Source of the DNA: Schistocerca nitens
Taxonomy: Eukaryota > Arthropoda > Insecta > Orthoptera > Acrididae
Assembly: GCF_023898315.1 (NCBI RefSeq)
Contig: NC_064615.1
Location: 1,185,955,413 to 1,186,019,412 of the forward strand
Reading direction: 5' to 3'
Length of the DNA stretch: 64,000 nucleotides
Positions within the stretch are counted from its first letter, which is position 1; every line of letters starts with the position of its first letter. Made by a program: the position numbers and the translations under genes. Of this stretch, positions 54,101 through 64,000 are shown piece by piece. The notes beneath the pieces are model-generated. The model saw only the letters and a list, made by a program, of their open reading frames with translations, ran no database searches and was not told the origin of the DNA.

Positions 54101-55083
54101 TTGTTCTCACTCATTGTTGAGTCACGAAGCTGCTACAGTTTTTCTGCAGGCTCGCTACTGCAGTGCCGCCAAGCGGCTGTTCTGTATAAACGCTGCGAAA
54201 CGATTGTGCGTTTTGTAAATGAAGTGCAAAAGCACATTCAAAATAAAAATGCGGTCGTATTTCGGACTTATTATGGCACTATAAATTGCAGCAGCTTTCA
54301 AAACTATCACTTTTTCGATTTCCAAAGAATGCTGTGAGGAATGTGAATAATTATTATAGGAATTTAAAAAATGCCCATTTTAACGTACTTATACTTTTAG
54401 GCTTGCGAGAAAATATTTACATTTTCTATTCAGTCGTTTGGCATCAGAACTTTGACACTTAACGAGACTGGCAAAAATCTCTTTATCATCTTTTCATGAT
54501 GTTACTACTGTGCAAATGGCTGACCGTTTCTCGGATACAAATAAGCTTGTCAGTGGACAACTTTTCCAATCTGTACCTATTAATATACTGGTATTTGGTT
54601 TCATACTTCAGTTTCATTAAAAAAGAAAAGTAAACACAGCTGTGCATTTCTGTACTAGATTAAGGAAATATGTGGATCTTTTTGTAGACAATTAAGATAG
54701 CCGTGTATATGTTTCCAAGAGTTAAATTTAAGACTCTAGCGGATACTGTTGCTGTAAAAGTATTTTGTGGTACAATATGCATGCGTCGAGTTTTTCTCCC
54801 CCCCCCCCACCCTCGCCCCACAAGGGGAATTAGGGAAGTAAAGGAATGTTGATATTTATTAGGAAGAGAAAATTAGCACAACACTGAGGATGTAGCGGTG
54901 GTCCGTAGCCGAAAGTGACTGAGTTTTAAGACCGATTCATATGCAAAAGATTTAAAAGGTAACTTAGTCTTGACTGCCTAAAAAGTCGCTAATTTTTTTT
55001 TCCGCTAAAGCCACAATTTTGCCCGCTAGAAGTTCATAAAATCCGCTAGTTATAGCGACTTTGTCGCTGGAACGGCGACACAG
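51129..55083 (-). mobile_element. hAT DNA transposon
   Basis: Ends CAGAGTTGCCGTTGCG (51129) and inverted CTGTGTCGCCGTTCCAGCG (ending 55083) form imperfect hAT-type TIRs. Subterminal AAAGTCGCTA and AATCCGCTAG repeats occur at both ends in opposite orientation. An exact 8-bp duplication ATTCATGG lies at 51121-51128 and 55084-55091. A hAT transposase is encoded on the minus strand. It sits in the leader of the gypsy-like element, so it is younger than that element. Confidence 0.95.
52009..53942 (-). pseudogene. hAT transposase, near complete, frameshifted
   Basis: The start MEVPPKRKVYSQSYRKEW leads into a BED-type finger (YCSYYQSEM ... HLETKKH; the second Cys is altered). The catalytic domain has KYSLLLDESTDVS, GTDNAAVMTGS and a LILIPFVCHSLQLAVTHA block with CDTRWLS. 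The end is the hAT dimerisation block LPHSNVEVERVFRSMNIVKN. Open pieces are 53589-53942, 53339-53566, 52900-53379 and 52009-52473. At least three of the breaks are one-base length changes in A or T runs (near 53600, 53392 and 52905). A TGA near 52745 and lesions near 52520 remain. Confidence 0.92.
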
Positions 55084-55336
55084 ATTCATGGTCAGTTTTG
55101 ATTTTCTGCATTCTGCATAGTTTGCATTGTAGTAGACATTGTTGGTAAGCGCTATACTAAGATGGCTACTTTTCCGCTCCACGCAAGCGAAATGAAAAAG
55201 AGTGATAGTGGATTGTTTTAGTTTGAAGCATCTATATTGTCATTTTAATTATACAATGACTTTCTGGCTAATTTACACTAATTGTTCAGTGTGTTGTCAG
55301 GAGATTTTATTTTAAAGTGTATTTTTAATTTGTGTT

Positions 55337-56908
55337 ATGACAAAGATACGTAAACTTGAAAATACGGATTCCGCAAATGATAGTATTTCTGAAAATAACG
55401 TTGATGGCGGTAATAATAGTACCGATCCGACGGTGGGAGAATTCGATGCTCAAAACGTGGAGGCAGAAGCTAATATGCAGGCACAAGCAATTGAAAGTGC
55501 CGAGCAAATACCTCCTCCCGCGGTAAATCCCATTTCTCTGTTACTCAATAAAATTGTTGAGATGATCAACGCACGCGATGAAGCGCTTGCTTTGCGCATA
55601 AATACTACTATTGCTGAGAGAGACGTAGCGCTGACATATCAAATATGAGATAGTAAAGAAATTAAACACTGGTTTAGGAACAATAGCATCCGAAATTACC
55701 ATCCTAAAGGAGGCATAAAAGAATTTGCCAGAAACTGTTTCCAAACTGTCAAAAGATGTGGAAACAACACAATCAGCACACAAGACGATGGAAGATACGA
55801 TGCGCGATTTAACACGTGTCGACAGAAGTGTCAGAAACCAGGCCAGATGAGCCAAGTGGTTTGATCAGAAAGACAAAATGCTCACTGATAAAATAAGTTC
55901 AGAGTGGAAAGGCACAATACAACACGCTGGGGGCGAAGCGATGGCCGAACTCGACACGGCTAAACGATAGATCACATGAAGCACACGATACATCACGGCC
56001 TTTCACAGTGGCGAGACGAAATTTCGTCACAGGTCACGAGAAGCACCCGACTATCGATACGCAAATGCAGGTCGCGCACATAGCAGGTCCACAAAGCTGG
56101 TCTCCACATACTTTGAACCGCATCAGCCTGTGAACCCCGCTGTACAACAATCGCATAATGACATGGGGGCCGGTGCAACCTTGACAGAGATCTTTCAGGA
56201 AGAAAGCCTGTTGAAACACTGACAATTTCAGGTCTTTATCGCAGAAGCAGGGTGGACTTAGGAAGTATTTCGAAAAAATACATTAATTTATCGAGATACT
56301 GTTACGAGCCGGTCGCGCACAAAAATGTATTATGCATCTTAAAGGCAAAATTACCTCTTCACATAAGAGAAAAGTTAGTAACAGTCCCTGATTTTGACGT
56401 CGATACTTTTTGTCAGTGCTCGATACCATGGACCCAATACAAGAAGACGCGAGAAGCAGCACTGCCAACAATGGCTCGCAGTCCGCGTATAAGAACGGAC
56501 GCGGCCACAATAACAGCCGTAACGGCGGGTCGCGAAGCAACAACGGCACGTCGCAAACCACACACGCACATCAGAACGGCAACAATGGTGGTCCACAAAG
56601 CGGACAGGCATTCTTTCAAACGCAGAGACGAAATAGCAATCGATACCATCCTTCGAGCTCCCTGTTGCCAGTCGCCGGACGGAATGGGCGCAATAGTTTG
56701 AATGCACAGATAAACATGCTCCGCTATAACGATGATACTGACATCCGTGAAGAGTTATTTAACGAGGCAGACTGTAATATTGAAGGTCCCTCGGAGAACG
56801 TAGAAGCCGCTGTTCAAGAAGTTGTGGGAGGTATTCCCACGACATTGATTTTAGATACCGGTGCAAGCGTAAACGTGACAGAAGCTAATTTCTTTACTAA
56901 AATAGCGC
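55337..56908 (+). pseudogene. gypsy-like gag and protease of the 50-61 kb element
   Basis: A first frame (55337-55648, MTKIRKLENTDSANDSISEN) is an acidic gag N-terminus ending at a stop. Degraded gag core follows (56252-56420, LPLHIREKLVTVPDFD). Next is an Asn/Gly-rich linker frame 56410-56908 (NKNGRGHNNSRNGGSRSN type). No zinc knuckle is seen; the basic Gly-rich linker may replace it. The frame ends in GGIPTTLILDTGASVNVTEA, the retropepsin site (DTGA at 56854-56865). Multiple breaks lie between 55650 and 56250. Confidence 0.8.
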
Positions 56909-56915
56909 AGAGACT

Positions 56916-57690
56916 TTGACAGTTGAAAACTGCGTGGTATCTGGTGCTATTGGTGCCTTAGGCCAGACTGTTACGTTGCAGGCACGGATAGGTACAGAAT
57001 TCGAGGACGGAGCGCATCAATGCGTTTTTCGTCGTGAAAAATTTAACTGTGTCCTGTCTCGTAGGCATGGAATTCATCCGGAAACGGGACGTAAAGATCA
57101 ACCTCCCGCATGGGAAATGCTGTATAAGGTTAACAAGTGAGGAGTTTGTTTTGAATCTGATAAAGACAACAGCGAAACGCAGCAGACTGTGCCAAGAAAT
57201 ACAAGTTAAAATTATCGAGAATAGAGTGTCGTGGGTGCAAGACCATTCGCAGTATACCAAGCTTATGCCTGAAATAAAGAACAGTGGGCAAAACGAAATA
57301 GATTCTTCGCTCATACGATGCAAATCCGATGATGCGAAAACCTTATAGGACGAACAGAAAATGGAATTGTGTATGTTACTCGAGAAATACGTCGAGGTAT
57401 TTTCATTAAAGCCTGGCGTGATTAAGGATTACGTTTATCGGTTGGAAGTGATACCACATAGAACTTACTGCCAAGCAACCTATTCCGTCCTCCAAAACGG
57501 AGGCTGTCAAACAGGAGCTCCAGAAGATGACACAGTGGCGTGTTACAAGAAGAGCCTTCCCTTTCGTCATACAGCAGGCCATTATTAGCTGTGGGCAAGG
57601 CTGGCGGATGGATGGATGCACTTTGTTCATGATGCACGACCCAGCAACAAAATAAGTGTTCCGGTAAGAACCAAGCCAGAAGTATTATCA
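56916..57690 (+). pseudogene. gypsy-like protease C-terminus and RT start
   Basis: After a stop the frame resumes with CLVGMEFIRKRDVKINLPHG (protease flap to C-terminus) and continues to KYVEVFSLKPGVIKDYVYRL and EVIPHRTYCQATYSV near 57440, the usual gypsy RT entry. HDARPSNKISVPVRTKPE near 57650 matches the RT fingers, and similarity stops there. The palm with YxDD is absent. Two stops and two shifts are seen. Confidence 0.75.
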
Positions 57691-60526
57691 TCACCAATAG
57701 GATCTGAAGAAATATCTTCAGTAAGAATATGTGCACAAATGCCAAAGTATTTTATATTTTATGTACTACTCTGTATGGAGAATATATACACTCCTGAACC
57801 TGTCATACTATTAAAGTCTATTTCACAAGGAAGAACGTGTACTAGTGTACCAAAACTAATGGACATAAATATTACCAATGATATATATGTATAGATAGCA
57901 TTAGAATGTGATAAAACTACTGAAATTTGTTTGACATTAGAAGCAGTAATGACTTTTAATTTTAAGTATTTGCTGAATATAACTAGTAGTTCGGAAGTTT
58001 TTCTGTGTGTTTTCATGAAAATACGTTTATGTTGTCGATAGTGACTATGTAATGAGAAAATATCACAACAGCATTAGTTATATGAAGTCTAGAAGTTTGA
58101 CAAGTTTATGATGGAAGATATTAGATTTAAATTATAGGATAAGGGAAAGTGATTAAAAAAAGCCAAATGAGAACTAAAGTTATGTTTTCATAATTTGTTG
58201 CCTAATAGAAACACAAGCAGATGAACTGTTACCTGCAACTAAGTGCATATGGAGCAAGAGACAGTAATATTCAGTGTAACTAGTTATCTTGTGGTAACGA
58301 TCTTTTATTAAAGTTAATTTCTATGTAATAAATATGTGATGCACTTATACATTGAATACTACCAAGTAAAGGACAATTAGTTAAACCTGACTGTGAACTG
58401 TATGTAAACAGAGTGCGTTCTCTGGTCACACTTGTGCCGTATAGCGTGACACTAAATAGACAGAGCTGGTCAATTATCGAAAGAAAGATGTATAGCCATG
58501 TAATAACTATACTCAAACTGTAAATATTAGTATGTAAGCAGCACAAAAGATAGCATTTCTAGTATCTAACTCAATCAGAAGCTAGTACAAGGTGCTATGT
58601 GACTGATATTTTTTTTTATATGTGAGTATTTATGTCTATGTTAATTTCTTACTTACCTATGTCATGTGAGTTGATATGAATTATACTTTGAGTAAGATAA
58701 TTGCTATGCAACGATATACTGGCGCAATTTCATCAGCATGATGCATTACATGTTAAATGATGTGAGACCATGAGTTATGTGAGTTTATGCGGAGCAGGAG
58801 TTTAGATATTTGCCACATGCAATTTCGGAGGCATGTGTTAATTTCGTGATACCGGTCTGTGTTGTTTGGATTTTGTTTGTGCTTTGCTCGTTGCCGATCC
58901 GTATCTATATAGAATGGGGTTATTTCGTGGGTACAAGGTAACATGACGCTAACCTAGGTAATGATACTCAATCTATGAAATATAAAATGAGAGAAGTAAA
59001 GAATTTAGTGAACATCAGACCACGAGCAATGCATTGCAACGAACACGGATGAAAAAAAAAAACGAGCAACCCATTATTCGTGCAAAGTACGCCACTTGTA
59101 AGAAAGACAAATGTAAAAACTATGTCAGTTAATTTGTACAAGAAGTAAATGCGGTCCATGGAAGCAAAAGACTGGTGTGGATAAGAAAAAGGGACTCAAT
59201 TTATTTGTGAGCGTTTATATAAATGAAGGTTACGACGTGAACTGGTGGACACTCAAGCGAGTGACGTTGGGAATCCAAAATATATAAAGTAAATGAGTTA
59301 CACAAAGTGAACAGTTCATACGTCAAACTCACCGTTGTGAACTGCACGCCAGCCAAAGCAGTGAGAAGTCTGGTGCACATGACTTGTCTTTGGCGTATAC
59401 GCACACGTTGACACACGTATTCACACACAAAAGTAATTTAGTGAACTTTTTTTATAAAAGGTATTAGTGCATTGGCGAGGTAATGGACAAGTAAAAAAAC
59501 GGCCTCGTCAATAAATACAGTGTGAATGCTTCCTTAATTGTCGCAGCACACAAACTTTGCAATTTAACACTGAGTGAAATTTTTTTATGTAATAATTCTA
59601 AGCAGTGACTGTGCAGAGACGTTCTTGAAATGCCTTTAGTGAACACTAAACGGCATAAACGAGTACTGTTTGTTAAGTCAGCAGCCAAGAACTCGACTCA
59701 TTTAATTAGAAAATGCGCCATGATCTGTAAACAGTGGTGCCAACTACAAACTACTGATAAATAAAGTTCCCTAAAGATAGACCTGGATCGCAAGGACAAT
59801 ACACATGCAAGACCATAATGAAAGTGAAATCCATTGTACTAATCAAATTTTTCTCTAGGGCGGCTCTGCAATACAGTACTAATTTTTGTAGAGGTGATAC
59901 TGCTTTGCTTTGATTTGCATATATCAAGGGCCGCAGCCGGTCGTCACGAGTACGTAACAAGCAGTAGTGGGGCATCTAACTGAGCAGCGGGGTTGCTGCA
60001 ATCGCCGCCAGAGCTCACGACACGAGACAGCAGTCCCACCGCCTCAACAGAGCGCGCCAAATCGAGAAAATGTGACGTGTCAATCAGACGCGCCGCGCGT
60101 GTTACGTATTAAAAAACAAATCAGTAAAAAAGTAGAAAATAGATAACAAACTCAGAAAGAACTTATGTCTGTAGTACTGTATTTATTTATATTTAGTAGA
60201 AGTTTATAAACATTTTCTAAGAGACAAATGTATTTGAATAAAGTTTAAAAAGAGGTACACAAAATGGAGACTAATGACCTCAGCAGTTAAGTCCCATAGT
60301 GCTCAGAGCCATTTGAGGTACATAAAGACAGTAAAATGTAAAGTGTATGTACCAAACATTTTCTCTAAAAGAACTGCCAAATGGACAGTGTATTTTGTTA
60401 ATGGTTCTGTTGGAATATGATATTTATTTGCTCCTCTGTAACACAATGCATACTAATCTTACCACAGTTCAACCCTTGTTTTGTATTTTTAGAGACAAAA
60501 TAAGAAACAAATGTTCGAGGGGGCAA
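57691..60526. other. AT-rich unidentified DNA inside gypsy-like element
   Basis: Very AT-rich, stop-dense sequence with no RT palm, RNase H, integrase or env motif. It replaces the expected pol region, so it is an insertion, a replacement by recombination, or a decayed 3' region. A GC-richer patch at 59930-60110 contains no motif. A 3' SINE scrap lies at 60260. Confidence 0.5.
60260..60314 (+). mobile_element. SINE 3' scrap with target duplication
   Basis: Only the last 48 bp of the main SINE family (GACTAATGACCTCAGCAG...GAGCCATTTG). GAGGTACA at 60252-60259 and 60315-60322 flank it, so it was inserted as an extremely 5'-truncated copy. Confidence 0.85.
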
Positions 60527-61079
60527 TGAAATGTTACTTTTTTGAATAATTTATAGGGTTGTTTCACTAATGTTAGTGTCGGTCTGTAATGTTTGGCAAA
60601 TAATTACGCTAATTTAATTTCAAAAGCCTTCTTTTAATTAAGACTGTACTTTCCTTTTTCATTAATTCCACATAGTAAATTATTATGTTACATTTTGGAA
60701 ATTTTCTAGGCTGCAGCAAAGGAGAGAAGCCGACGAATTGTTTGGTGGCCACAGCCGAACGCTAATAGTGTTCAAACGGCTGTTACTTTATCAAACTTTT
60801 ATTTCAGCGTCCCTGATGCATCTTTTACCGGTCTCTTCTGTCAGTATTCGGGCAACGTAATTACGCAAACTGCGTAATTTTTAGATCGGTCACTGGCCTC
60901 TAAACAATGCCGTCGGTCAACGTTCTCGTCGGTCTGAGGGGAATCGGATGCTGGTTGGCGTAATGTACTAATCCACAAGTAAAAGTTTTCTATGCACCAA
61001 TTTACCATTTTAGAAGCTTGCCACCAGCAAGTGCGATAAATTTCATATTACATTTTTTTAAAATACCAGTAATATTGAA
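60527..61079 (+). repeat. 3' LTR (553 bp)
   Basis: Starts TGAAATGTTACTTTTTTGAA, with the purine tract GAGGGGGCAA just before it, and ends CCAGTAATATTGAA. It lacks the 190-bp segment present in the 5' LTR. Confidence 0.88.
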
Positions 61080-61083
61080 ATGT

Positions 61084-61820
61084 GGTTGGTTCAACACGAA
61101 CACATGCTGTGCCGACAGCGAATTAAACTATTAGCCAGACTGACTCGCATTGTCAAGATATCAGTTTGGCTAAAATGTACCCTCTTCACCGTGTGGAACC
61201 TATGCACATTTGTAGCGTACGATTTGGAGACAAAGCGACTCTGTCATCGCAAATACGCAAACGTGATGCTGCCGCTGAGTCGTCGGTATGCAAACAGCGA
61301 GCAGTGGATCCGACATGTGGCTCACCGACGTCGATCAAGTTTGAAAATAAAGAGACACATGCTTCGAATTTCTCTAGACACTTCCTAGTTTTAGAAAAAA
61401 TGGATGTGAAGATTGATGCCGAAATATCGATTTTCAACGCTACAGATCGAAAAATCGTCTAAAAACAAACGCTTTTTGTTAATATAATATGAGGTCGAAA
61501 GCTAATAATATTCGAGTTATTGTCATTTTTGTGTTTTCATACTGTAAACGTGATACCATCAAAATGTACTTTCTTTGTCAAGCGTGTGACGTTTACTTCT
61601 TTCCGACAGGTGAAGAATTTCATCAAACAACTTCAAAATCATGCAACATCATAACAGAGAAGAGAATTACAAGACAAGGCGAAGGCTATCAAAATTCATC
61701 CGTGGGTTCATAACCGGTTGCCCGCATCTGTCTTTTAAGAGACGCTTTCATGCGCGTAGTACACATCCGAATTGTTATCAGATAGATCTGTGTTTAACAA
61801 CGTGAATAAGATATGTCTTC
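61084..61820. other. No recognised gene between two retrotransposons
   Basis: Frames at 61166-61462 and 61489-61713 are open but show no domain I can name. This is the host-side gap, or older repeat, between the two gypsy-like elements. Confidence 0.45.
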
Positions 61821-62292
61821 TGTGGTGTCACCGCTAGACACCACACTTGCTAGGTGGTAACTTAAATCGGCCGCGGTCCTGTAGTACATGTCGGACCCGC
61901 GTGTCGCCACTGTGTAATCGCAATCCTAGCGCCACCACATGGCAGGTCACAAGACACGGACTAGACCTCGCCCCAGTTGTACGGACGACATAGCTTGCGG
62001 CTAGACCTACCAAGTCTTCCTCTCATTTGCCGAGAGACAGATAGAATAGCCTTCAGCTTAGTCCATAGCTACTACCTAGCAAGGCGCCATTTGTATCAGT
62101 GCTAATAGCGTACTAATATTCAAGAGAGATGTATTCCAACAAGAGAATAAAGATAAGTATTAAACGCATCTACGTACTTTTCTTCTTATTCATTGATAAG
62201 TCTCATGTTCCAGAACTTCAAGCCCGTCTGCGTTAGTTTAGCGTGCACCTAGCTACCTCATTGTGTCTATGCTGTAGGAACTAGACACAACA
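61821..62292 (+). repeat. 5' LTR (472 bp)
   Basis: Starts TGTGGTGTCACCGCTAGACA and ends CTAGACACAACA (TG...CA). It contains the inverted pair GTGGTGTC/GACACCAC near its start and a polyadenylation signal AATAAA at 62146-62151. Promoter elements could not be fixed by eye. Confidence 0.92.
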
Positions 62293-62297
62293 TTATT

Positions 62298-62307
62298 TGG
62301 CGACGAG
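62298..62307 (+). promoter_or_regulatory. Primer-binding site candidate
   Basis: TGGCGACGAG begins five bases after the LTR end, the position of a tRNA primer site. The matching tRNA was not determined. Confidence 0.6.
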
Positions 62308-62337
62308 TAAAAGAGTTTGTATTGATTCGTTTGTGTC

Positions 62338-63324
62338 ATGGCTTCGCCACAATCTCCAGATGTACTGTCCGAATTTTTTCGCTTGCAGAATCAGCAGACG
62401 CAGGCGTTATTGGAAGCCCTTGGACAGCTCGTCCAGGGTCAACGTGCGCTGCAAACCGATGCGGCAGCCGCCGCTTCTTCGCTACCGCTGCCACAAAACG
62501 CTGCTGCACCTCCCTTTCGGCCATACGTGGCGGCCGATGAGACCTGGCAAGAGTGGTCTCGCCAGTTCAACTTTCACCTAGCAGCATACAGAATTCAAGT
62601 TATTGAGCGGCAGCCGTTTTTGCTTTCTTGTGTCGGTGTGTCTACCTACCGTGTGATTGTGAAATTGTTTCCCCGACGCGACGTAGCAACTTTGTCCTAC
62701 GACGAAATTTTGTCTGCTTTAGATGCCTATTTCAAAGAAACAGTAAATGTAGTTGCAAAACGGTATACGTTCTTTCGTACAAAACGTACGGCCGGTCAGA
62801 CTAATAGGGAGTGGGTAGCAACTTTGCAAGGACTTACTAGGGAGTGTGCATTTGAATGTGACTGTGGACTTCCTTATTCAGACACTATGGTGCGTGATGC
62901 AATAGCACAGAACGTTTCTGATGTTCGCATAAGGGAACAGATTTTGAAACTAGTTAATCCCTCCCTTCAACAAGTGATAGACATATTGGATAGGCAAGAC
63001 ACACTTGACTTTGCTCAGGACTCATTTGAAACTTCGCCAGCCGTGTGTCACATTAACCGGCCCGCCGGCCGCGCTGCATGGGACGCTAAGCGGCCCTCGC
63101 GCCCGTCGCAGCCTACCTTGCAAACACGTGCGCCGCGTAAGCCAGCAAATGCAGTGAAATCATGCCCGCGGTGTGCAACTAGACATTCGCGTGAAAATTG
63201 CCCGTCACGCCAAGCTATTTGCTTTTACTGTCAAAAGAAAGGACATGTTCAAAGTGTTTGCCAGAAAAAGCTTAGATCAGACATTCACAATATTCCAGGC
63301 CTTTTGCTTCGCGCCGGGATCTAA
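62338..63324 (+). CDS. gag: gypsy-like Gag polyprotein
   Basis: Intact 328-codon frame. The start MASPQSPDVLSEFFRLQNQQ is the first ATG after the primer site. The capsid-like region runs from FRPYVAADETWQEWSRQFNF (about residue 60) to about residue 220 and includes FFRTKRTAGQTNREWVATLQ and VRDAIAQNVSDVRIREQIL, a pattern of Ty3/gypsy capsids. The nucleocapsid has two fingers near residues 275-310: CPRCATRHSRENC (Cx2Cx3Hx4C) and CFYCQKKGHVQSVC (Cx2Cx4Hx4C). The protein forms the intracellular particle that packages element RNA. The frame ends GLLLRAGI, overlapping pol by about 49 nt. Confidence 0.95.
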   Translation: MASPQSPDVLSEFFRLQNQQTQALLEALGQLVQGQRALQTDAAAAASSLPLPQNAAAPPFRPYVAADETWQEWSRQFNFHLAAYRIQVIERQPFLLSCVGVSTYRVIVKLFPRRDVATLSYDEILSALDAYFKETVNVVAKRYTFFRTKRTAGQTNREWVATLQGLTRECAFECDCGLPYSDTMVRDAIAQNVSDVRIREQILKLVNPSLQQVIDILDRQDTLDFAQDSFETSPAVCHINRPAGRAAWDAKRPSRPSQPTLQTRAPRKPANAVKSCPRCATRHSRENCPSRQAICFYCQKKGHVQSVCQKKLRSDIHNIPGLLLRAGI

Positions 63325-64000
63325 CCCAGGACAATCAGGCTCGTGGACCTTCACCCATGGACATTCATGTAGTTCATTCCCACCCGTCCCGTGACACTTT
63401 AGCTACCAGTGACTGTGTTCGTCCCACCACAAATGTGCGTCGACGTCGCCGAAAATCACGTAAAGTCGCAAGTGCTTCTGTCCCTGTATCAGTTCAAATT
63501 GCACGTGACAGTCGCTCTTGTCGTCAACAGGACAATAAAATTTTTGTGGACTTAGACTTTGAAGGCAAAGTGATACCATTCCAGCTCGATACCGGAGCTG
63601 CAGTTTCATTGCTCAATCACGACACGAACAAACAACTGGGCAAACCGCCATTGCGTGCCGCAAATGTTAAGTTACATAGTTACTCTGGACAGCATATACC
63701 TGTGTTAGGACAGTGCAGCCTTCTTGCCACATACAAGGGACAGACAAAACTTGTATCGTTTTACGTTCTTCGTTCTACTTCTGCAGTGAACTTGTTTGGC
63801 TTAGATTTGTTTCAATTGTTTAATATGTCTGTAGTAAATCAGGTCCTATCAGTGAATCAGACTGAGCCTTCCGCCAGTGTTTCTAGTCTTTGTGAAGAAT
63901 TTGCAGACATTTTTGCACCGGGCCTTGGTTGCGCTAAGAACTATGCTGCACATTTGGAACTGAAAGACAACGCGCAACCGAAATTTTTCAGAGCGCGCAA
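63276..64000 (+). CDS. pol: gypsy-like Pol, protease to RT start (partial)
   Basis: Open in the -1 frame relative to gag, from just after a TAG at 63273 to the window edge (241 codons). The likely junction lies in the 63276-63324 overlap, so pol is probably made by -1 frameshifting. No canonical slippery heptamer is evident (CCTTTTG at 63300 is the nearest). The protease active site is FQLDTGAAVSLL (DTGA at 63588-63599), with HIPVLGQC as the flap region and VNLFGLDLF as the C-terminal strand. EEFADIFAPGLG and HLELKDNAQPKFFRAR then lead into RT. It is truncated by the window, not by mutation. Confidence 0.93.
   Translation, partial: MRHSQYSRPFASRRDLTQDNQARGPSPMDIHVVHSHPSRDTLATSDCVRPTTNVRRRRRKSRKVASASVPVSVQIARDSRSCRQQDNKIFVDLDFEGKVIPFQLDTGAAVSLLNHDTNKQLGKPPLRAANVKLHSYSGQHIPVLGQCSLLATYKGQTKLVSFYVLRSTSAVNLFGLDLFQLFNMSVVNQVLSVNQTEPSASVSSLCEEFADIFAPGLGCAKNYAAHLELKDNAQPKFFRAR

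Larger units (their letters stand above)
50142..61079 (+). mobile_element. gypsy-like LTR retrotransposon with both LTRs, hAT inside
   Basis: LTRs at 50142-50872 and 60527-61079 are about 90% identical over their shared part. The host flanks carry the same 4-bp duplication ATGT (50138-50141 and 61080-61083). A PBS-like TGGCGCAGCCAACGTG follows the 5' LTR, and a purine tract GAGGGGGCAA precedes the 3' LTR. Between them lie a hAT transposon (51129-55083), a gag, a protease, the start of RT and about 2.8 kb of unidentified AT-rich DNA. RT palm, RNase H and integrase are missing, so it is defective. Confidence 0.88.
61821..64000 (+). mobile_element. Young gypsy-like LTR retrotransposon, 5' part
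   Basis: A 5' LTR, primer site, intact gag and open protease/RT start run to the window edge without any lesion. The pol frame is -1 relative to gag, as in many Ty3/gypsy elements. It is the only retrotransposon here that could be recently active. The 3' LTR and most of pol lie outside the window, so age cannot be measured here. Confidence 0.92.

Overview
This window reads as intergenic DNA from a very large, repeat-rich arthropod genome. I infer an orthopteran (locust or grasshopper). The tRNA-headed SINEs, the 5S-rRNA SINE, the Tc1 families and the gypsy LTR that starts TGTGGTGTCACCGC match repeats I associate with Schistocerca-type genomes. That is recognition from memory, not a database result. 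I see no convincing host protein gene, no free-standing tRNA or rRNA gene and no CRISPR. Nearly everything identifiable is a transposable element, mostly broken and often nested.

Layout. 0-2.9 kb: RTE-like LINE split by a SINE. 3.9-5.8 kb: dead Tc1 element carrying a U6 snRNA-SINE-LINE chimeric retrosequence. 6.7-7.3 kb: old diverged repeat. 8.4-10.0 kb: nearly intact Tc1-type element whose transposase is broken only by a small LTR-retrotransposon remnant. 10-17.4 kb: diverged and tandem repeats plus a Polinton/Maverick DNA polymerase fragment (12.9-13.5 kb). 17.9-21.8 kb: two 1.7-kb inverted arms, read here as facing Polinton terminal repeats. 22.0-23.3 kb: Polinton gene remnants, then a Tc1 fossil. 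25-28.5 kb: inverted repeat, another Tc1 fossil and a Penelope-type GIY-YIG fragment. 29.6-30.9 kb: LINE fossil plus SINE. 32.4-34.3 kb: V-tailed SINE and a deleted mariner. 34.7-39.5 kb: a second set of Polinton remnants (protease, phospholipase-like capsid-associated protein, integrase, ATPase) mixed with a TIR element, a tRNA-like MITE and SINEs.

41.2-50.1 kb: a degenerate gypsy-like retrotransposon (gag, protease, RT, RNase H, integrase, possible env) holding four younger insertions: a tRNA SINE, a 5S SINE, a LINE and a second tRNA SINE. 50.1-61.1 kb: another gypsy-like element with both LTRs and an identical 4-bp target duplication. A 4-kb hAT transposon with an 8-bp duplication sits inside it. 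61.8 kb to the window end: the 5' half of a much younger gypsy-like element with intact LTR, gag and protease/early RT frames.

The genes do not form a host pathway. Their relations are those of nested mobile elements: target-site duplications give the insertion order, LINE machinery explains the SINEs and the U6 chimera, and only the last gypsy-like element and perhaps the 8.4-kb Tc1 and 51-kb hAT families look recently active.
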